NCBI RefSeq assembly: GCF_005491205.1 | Contig: NZ_CP028035.1 | Location: 3,782,001 to 3,846,000 of the forward strand | Source: Nissabacter sp. SGAir0207 | GTDB taxonomy: Bacteria > Pseudomonadota > Gammaproteobacteria > Enterobacterales > Enterobacteriaceae | Direction: 5' to 3' | DNA: 64,000 nt | In this document: piece after piece, positions 58,870 through 64,000 of the stretch | Numbering within the stretch: position 1 is the stretch's first letter | Layout: each line of letters opens with the position of its first letter | Made by a program: the position numbers and the translations under genes | Notes under the pieces: generated by a model | The model's input: the letters and a program-made list of their open reading frames with translations, nothing else | What the model was told of the DNA's origin: nothing | Database searches by the model: none

Positions 58870-59865
58870 TCAGCGGCGGCGTTTGCGGCCGCAGGTCAGG
58901 GCGGCGATGCCGACACCGAGCAAAGTAACGGCGGCGACGCCAAACAGGTTGGAGTCGACGGAAATGGCGCGCTGTTTGGCATTTTCATTAAAGCGGCCGT
59001 GGGTGCGGTGCAAATTGACCACCGGCTCATAGAGGTAGTCCGGGCGAGCCTGATCTTCCGGCTCTTCGGTCATCTGGCCGCTGTAAGCCTGTTTCGCCAG
59101 CAATTTATCCAACAGGCCGGGGAAGAACATATTGCCGACGATGGATTGCAGCGTCGCCTTGCCCAGCCAGATTTCGCGCGGCGCGCGCTGGGCGGCGTCA
59201 AAGATTGCTCTGGCGGCCACTTCGGGCTGGTAGATGGGCGGTACTGGCTGCACCCGGTGATCTAATTTGTTGCGCGACCACTCAAACTGCGGGGTGTTGA
59301 TGCCGGGCAGTTGCACCATGCTCAGGCGAATGCGGCTCTTGTCATGGATCAGCTCACTGCGCAGTGAGTCGGTAAAGCCGCGAATGGCAGCCTTCGCCGC
59401 GCAATAGGCAGATTGCAGTGGGATGGAGCGGTAGGCCAGCGCCGAGCCAGTCTGCACAATGGTGCCACGGTTGCGGGCGCGCATCCGTTTCAGTGCGGCC
59501 AGCGTGCCGTTCACCGCTCCCAGATAGGTCACCTCGGTGACACGCTTGTACTCTTCCGCCGTCGTCTCCACCACGGGTGCCACCACGGTGTTCATCGCCA
59601 CGTTCACCCAGACCTCAATCGGCCCCAGCGTCTGCTCGATCTGCTCGGCGGCCTGCTCCACCTGCTCGGCGTCCGCGACGTCTACTGGCAACCCCAGCGC
59701 CTTGTGGCCAAAAGCTTCCAATTCAGCCACGGTCTCCTGTAGCCCCTCCTCGCTGCGGGCGAGCACCGCCACCTGATACCCCTTCTGTGCAAAATGGCGT
59801 GCAGTGGCGCGACCCACGCCGGCCGTTCCGCCCGTCACTACAACAACACGTGTTTGATCAACCAT
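58870..59865 (-). CDS. SDR-family oxidoreductase with C-terminal membrane anchor
   Basis: A 331-residue classical short-chain dehydrogenase: NAD(P) motif TGGTAGVG at 11-18, S141 (QTGSALAY), Y154-x3-K158 (SAYCAAKAAIRGF). The usual NNAG strand is altered to NVAMN. After residue 270 it has a non-catalytic tail and ends in a hydrophobic helix (LFGVAAVTLLGVGIAALTC) plus GRKRRR, so it is probably tail-anchored at the inner membrane. The substrate is unknown; such SDRs are common in soil and plant-associated bacteria. It is divergent from nothing nearby and heads towards the element. Confidence 0.85.
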   Translation of the reverse strand: MVDQTRVVVVTGGTAGVGRATARHFAQKGYQVAVLARSEEGLQETVAELEAFGHKALGLPVDVADAEQVEQAAEQIEQTLGPIEVWVNVAMNTVVAPVVETTAEEYKRVTEVTYLGAVNGTLAALKRMRARNRGTIVQTGSALAYRSIPLQSAYCAAKAAIRGFTDSLRSELIHDKSRIRLSMVQLPGINTPQFEWSRNKLDHRVQPVPPIYQPEVAARAIFDAAQRAPREIWLGKATLQSIVGNMFFPGLLDKLLAKQAYSGQMTEEPEDQARPDYLYEPVVNLHRTHGRFNENAKQRAISVDSNLFGVAAVTLLGVGIAALTCGRKRRR

Positions 59866-59932
59866 CTGTTCTGCCTCTTTTCTCCATGAATGGGAAAAGC
59901 ATAGCAGCCCGATGGTTTTCTACAGGGGCCAG

Positions 59933-61663
<1,731 letters not shown>

Positions 61664-61918
61664 TTAAACGCGCCGGAGGAAGAAATTCGAGGGGCAAAAC
61701 GTGATTCTGGAAGCGGGATCGAAAGGAAAAACGCGAGGTTGCAACGCAAAGATTTTCTTTGGAATCTTCCGCGAACAATCGGTGAAATAGATGGCTTAGG
61801 CGCTGAATTTCAGGTGAAATAAACGCGAACGCTGCATCCAGGCGGGTAGCCGTGTATACTGTGCGGAGAAGTTCTCTTCCGCATCGACATATCAACCGTT
61901 ACAGCTGAAACATCATCT

Positions 61919-62542
61919 ATGGCTCAAGGCACGTTATACATTGTCTCTGCACCGAGCGGCGCAGGGAAATCCAGCCTGATTCAGGCTTTGCTGAAAACGC
62001 AACCGCTCTATGACACGCAAGTCTCCATCTCCCACACCACGCGCGCCAAGCGCCCAGGTGAGAATCATGGTGAGCACTACTACTTTGTGTCAGAGGCTGA
62101 GTTCTGCGACATGATTGAGAAAGAGGACTTTCTTGAGCATGCGCAGGTGTTTGGCAACTACTATGGCACCTCCCGTGCCGCCATTGAGAAGGTGCTGAAA
62201 ACCGGTGTCGATGTGTTCCTGGATATCGACTGGCAGGGCGCCAAGCAGATCCGCGAAAAGATGCCCGCCTCGCGCAGCATCTTTATCCTGCCGCCGTCGA
62301 AGGATGAGCTGGACCGCCGTCTGCGCGGCCGCAACCAGGACAGCGAAGAGGTCATCGCCAAGCGCATGGCGCAAGCCGTGGCAGAGATGAACCACTACGC
62401 CGAGTACGACTACCTGATCGTGAATGATGACTTTGATCTGGCGCTGCTGGATTTAAAAACCATCATTCGTGCGGAACGTCTGCGTCTGGGCCGCCAAAAG
62501 CTCAAGTATGACGCTTTAATCACCAAATTATTGGCAGACTGA
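61919..62542 (+). CDS. gmk: Guanylate kinase
   Basis: A 207-residue enzyme phosphorylating GMP to GDP. P-loop [16 protein letters not shown]-binding [17 protein letters not shown] and [12 protein letters not shown] are present. It begins with ATG at 61919 ([18 protein letters not shown]). It is followed by rpoZ and spoT as in all enterobacteria. Confidence 0.97.
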   Translation: MAQGTLYIVSAPSGAGKSSLIQALLKTQPLYDTQVSISHTTRAKRPGENHGEHYYFVSEAEFCDMIEKEDFLEHAQVFGNYYGTSRAAIEKVLKTGVDVFLDIDWQGAKQIREKMPASRSIFILPPSKDELDRRLRGRNQDSEEVIAKRMAQAVAEMNHYAEYDYLIVNDDFDLALLDLKTIIRAERLRLGRQKLKYDALITKLLAD

Positions 62543-62596
62543 AGTCACTTTCAGTATCATGGCCAGTCATTTCGTCACCTGTGGAGTAGCACTTAT

Positions 62597-62872
62597 ATGG
62601 CACGCGTAACTGTTCAAGACGCTGTAGAGAAAATTGGTAACCGTTTTGACCTGGTGTTGGTCGCTGCTCGTCGCGCACGCCAGATGCAAGTTGGCGGCAA
62701 GGATCCGCTGGTTCCGGAAGAGAACGATAAGTACACCGTTATCGCTCTGCGTGAAATCGAAGAAGGTCTGATCAACAACCAGATCCTCGATGTGCGTGAT
62801 CGTCAGGAACAGCAAGAGCAGGAAGCCGCCGAGATCCAGGCTGTGACCGCCATTGCTGAAGGCCGCCGTTAA
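62597..62872 (+). CDS. rpoZ: RNA polymerase omega subunit
   Basis: The 91-residue omega subunit ([30 protein letters not shown]) that wraps the beta-prime C-terminus, aids assembly and forms ppGpp site 1 with beta-prime. Length is that of E. coli. It is co-transcribed with spoT, which starts 18 nt after its stop. Confidence 0.98.
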   Translation: MARVTVQDAVEKIGNRFDLVLVAARRARQMQVGGKDPLVPEENDKYTVIALREIEEGLINNQILDVRDRQEQQEQEAAEIQAVTAIAEGRR

Positions 62873-62890
62873 TTAGAGTTTAAAAAGACC

Positions 62891-64000
62891 TTGTACCTGT
62901 TTGAAAGCCTGAATCTGCTGATTCAAAAATACCTGCCTGAGGAGCAGATCAAGCGCCTCAAACAGGCATACCTCGTTGCGCGCGACGCGCATGAAGGTCA
63001 GACCCGCTCCAGCGGTGAGCCTTATATCACTCACCCTGTGGCGGTCGCCTGCATTCTGGCGGAGATGCGCCTCGACCACGAAACGCTGATGGCGGCCCTG
63101 CTGCATGACGTCATCGAAGACACACCTGCGACCTATCAAGATATGGAGCAGTTGTTCGGCAAAAGCGTCGCTGAGCTGGTTGAGGGCGTCTCCAAGCTGG
63201 ATAAGCTGAAATTCCGTGACAAGAAAGAAGCGCAGGCGGAAAACTTCCGCAAAATGATCATGGCGATGGTGCAGGATATCCGCGTCATCTTGATCAAGCT
63301 GGCCGACCGTACGCACAACATGCGTACCCTTGGCTCGCTGCGGCCGGACAAGCGTCGCCGCATTGCGCGCGAGACGCTCGAGATCTACAGCCCGCTGGCG
63401 CACCGCCTGGGTATCCATCACCTGAAAACCGAGCTGGAAGAGCTGGGTTTTGAGGCCCTCTATCCCAACCGTTACCGCGTGATCAAAGAGGTGGTGAAAG
63501 CTGCCCGCGGCAACCGTAAAGAGATGATCCAGAAAATCCTCTCGGAGATTGAGGGACGGCTGACTGAGGCGGGCATTGAGTGCCGGGTCAGCGGACGTGA
63601 GAAGCACCTCTACTCGATCTACTGCAAGATGCACCTGAAAGAGCAGCGCTTCCATTCCATCATGGATATCTACGCGTTCCGCGTCATCGTGAAAGAGGTC
63701 GATACCTGCTACCGCGTGCTGGGTCAGGCGCACAGCCTGTACAAGCCGCGTCCGGGCAGGGTCAAAGATTATATCGCCATTCCCAAGGCCAACGGCTATC
63801 AATCCCTGCACACCTCCCTTATCGGCCCGCACGGCGTGCCGGTGGAGATCCAGATCCGCACCGAGGATATGGACCAGATGGCAGAGATGGGGGTGGCCGC
63901 CCACTGGGCCTATAAAGAGCATGGCGAGTCCGGCACCACTACGGCGCAGGTTCGTGCGCAGCGCTGGATGCAGAGCCTGCTGGAGCTGCAACAGAGCGCT
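62891..64000 (+). CDS. spoT: Bifunctional (p)ppGpp synthase/hydrolase SpoT (5' part)
   Basis: The first 370 codons are readable; the gene runs off the window. It starts with TTG at 62891, as in E. coli, giving MYLFESLNLLIQKYLPEEQI. The HD hydrolase domain follows (ITHPVAVA, LLHDVIEDTPATYQD, KLADRTHNMRTL), then the synthetase region (SGREKHLYSIYCKM, DIYAFRVIV, RVKDYIAIPKANGYQSLHTS). SpoT mainly degrades ppGpp and sets its basal level under carbon and fatty-acid starvation. It is co-transcribed with rpoZ. Confidence 0.96.
   Translation, partial: MYLFESLNLLIQKYLPEEQIKRLKQAYLVARDAHEGQTRSSGEPYITHPVAVACILAEMRLDHETLMAALLHDVIEDTPATYQDMEQLFGKSVAELVEGVSKLDKLKFRDKKEAQAENFRKMIMAMVQDIRVILIKLADRTHNMRTLGSLRPDKRRRIARETLEIYSPLAHRLGIHHLKTELEELGFEALYPNRYRVIKEVVKAARGNRKEMIQKILSEIEGRLTEAGIECRVSGREKHLYSIYCKMHLKEQRFHSIMDIYAFRVIVKEVDTCYRVLGQAHSLYKPRPGRVKDYIAIPKANGYQSLHTSLIGPHGVPVEIQIRTEDMDQMAEMGVAAHWAYKEHGESGTTTAQVRAQRWMQSLLELQQSA

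Overview
The window is chromosomal DNA of a GC-rich member of the Enterobacterales. Gene order follows the E. coli / Yersiniaceae backbone: rraA-zapB-glpFKX, fpr-yiiR-yiiQ-tpiA-sbp-pfkA, cpxP/cpxRA, trmL-cysE-gpsA-secB-grxC-yibN-gpmM-envC-yibQ, kbl-tdh, hldD-waaF-waaC, waaA-waaE-coaD, mutM-rpmG-rpmB-radC-coaBC-dut-slmA-pyrE-rph-yicC, ligB-gmk-rpoZ-spoT. The Klebsiella/Serratia-type core-LPS genes (wabG, wabH, wabN, waaE) and emrD between glpX and fpr suggest a Serratia-like organism or relative; the species cannot be fixed from this sequence alone.

Layout. 1-12 kb: glycerol uptake and metabolism (glpF, glpK, glpX), an EmrD efflux pump, ferredoxin reductase, triosephosphate isomerase, sulfate-binding protein and phosphofructokinase. 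fieF and cdh, which lie here in E. coli, are absent. 11.6-14.4 kb: the Cpx envelope-stress module, with a perfect CpxR box and the CpxQ small RNA in the cpxP 3' end. 14.4-25.6 kb: housekeeping genes and the threonine-degradation pair kbl-tdh. 25.8-40.2 kb: the LPS-core locus, with five GT9 heptosyltransferase-family genes, a WaaZ-like KdoIII transferase gene, the WaaL ligase and the WabG/WabH/WabN route that builds a GalA-GlcN outer core. 40.2-47.5 kb: ribosomal proteins, CoA, dUTP, pyrimidine and RNA-processing genes.

47.5-58.8 kb is an integrated element of about 11.3 kb, read here as a P4-family phage satellite. It lies between 21-bp direct repeats (19/21 identical), and the left copy is the 3' end of yicC. 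It carries a tyrosine integrase with paired arm-type sites on both flanks, an unknown gene fused to the integrase by a 1-nt overlap, AlpA, a ribbon-helix-helix repressor with palindromic operators, an Icd-like protein, three small unknown or weakly assigned genes, a zinc-ribbon/TOPRIM/DUF927-type replication protein, a 12-copy GTAAC/GTTAC iteron array (probable origin), a Sid-like capsid-size protein, an Ogr/Delta-type activator and a sequence closely matching the P2-type 19-nt cos. Its length is close to that of the P4 genome, so it may still be packageable.

Between cos and attR lies a very AT-rich gene for an 824-residue protein: an N-terminal TIR domain, a STAND-like NTPase with an altered P-loop, and TPR-like C-terminal repeats. 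In the circular satellite it would lie between the sid/delta end plus cos and int, the position where P4-type satellites carry variable anti-phage genes. It is the strongest candidate for an undescribed system in the window and looks like a one-gene NLR-like abortive-infection defence. Past attR the chromosome resumes with the original yicC terminator, an SDR gene, ligB, gmk, rpoZ and spoT (TTG start, cut by the window end).
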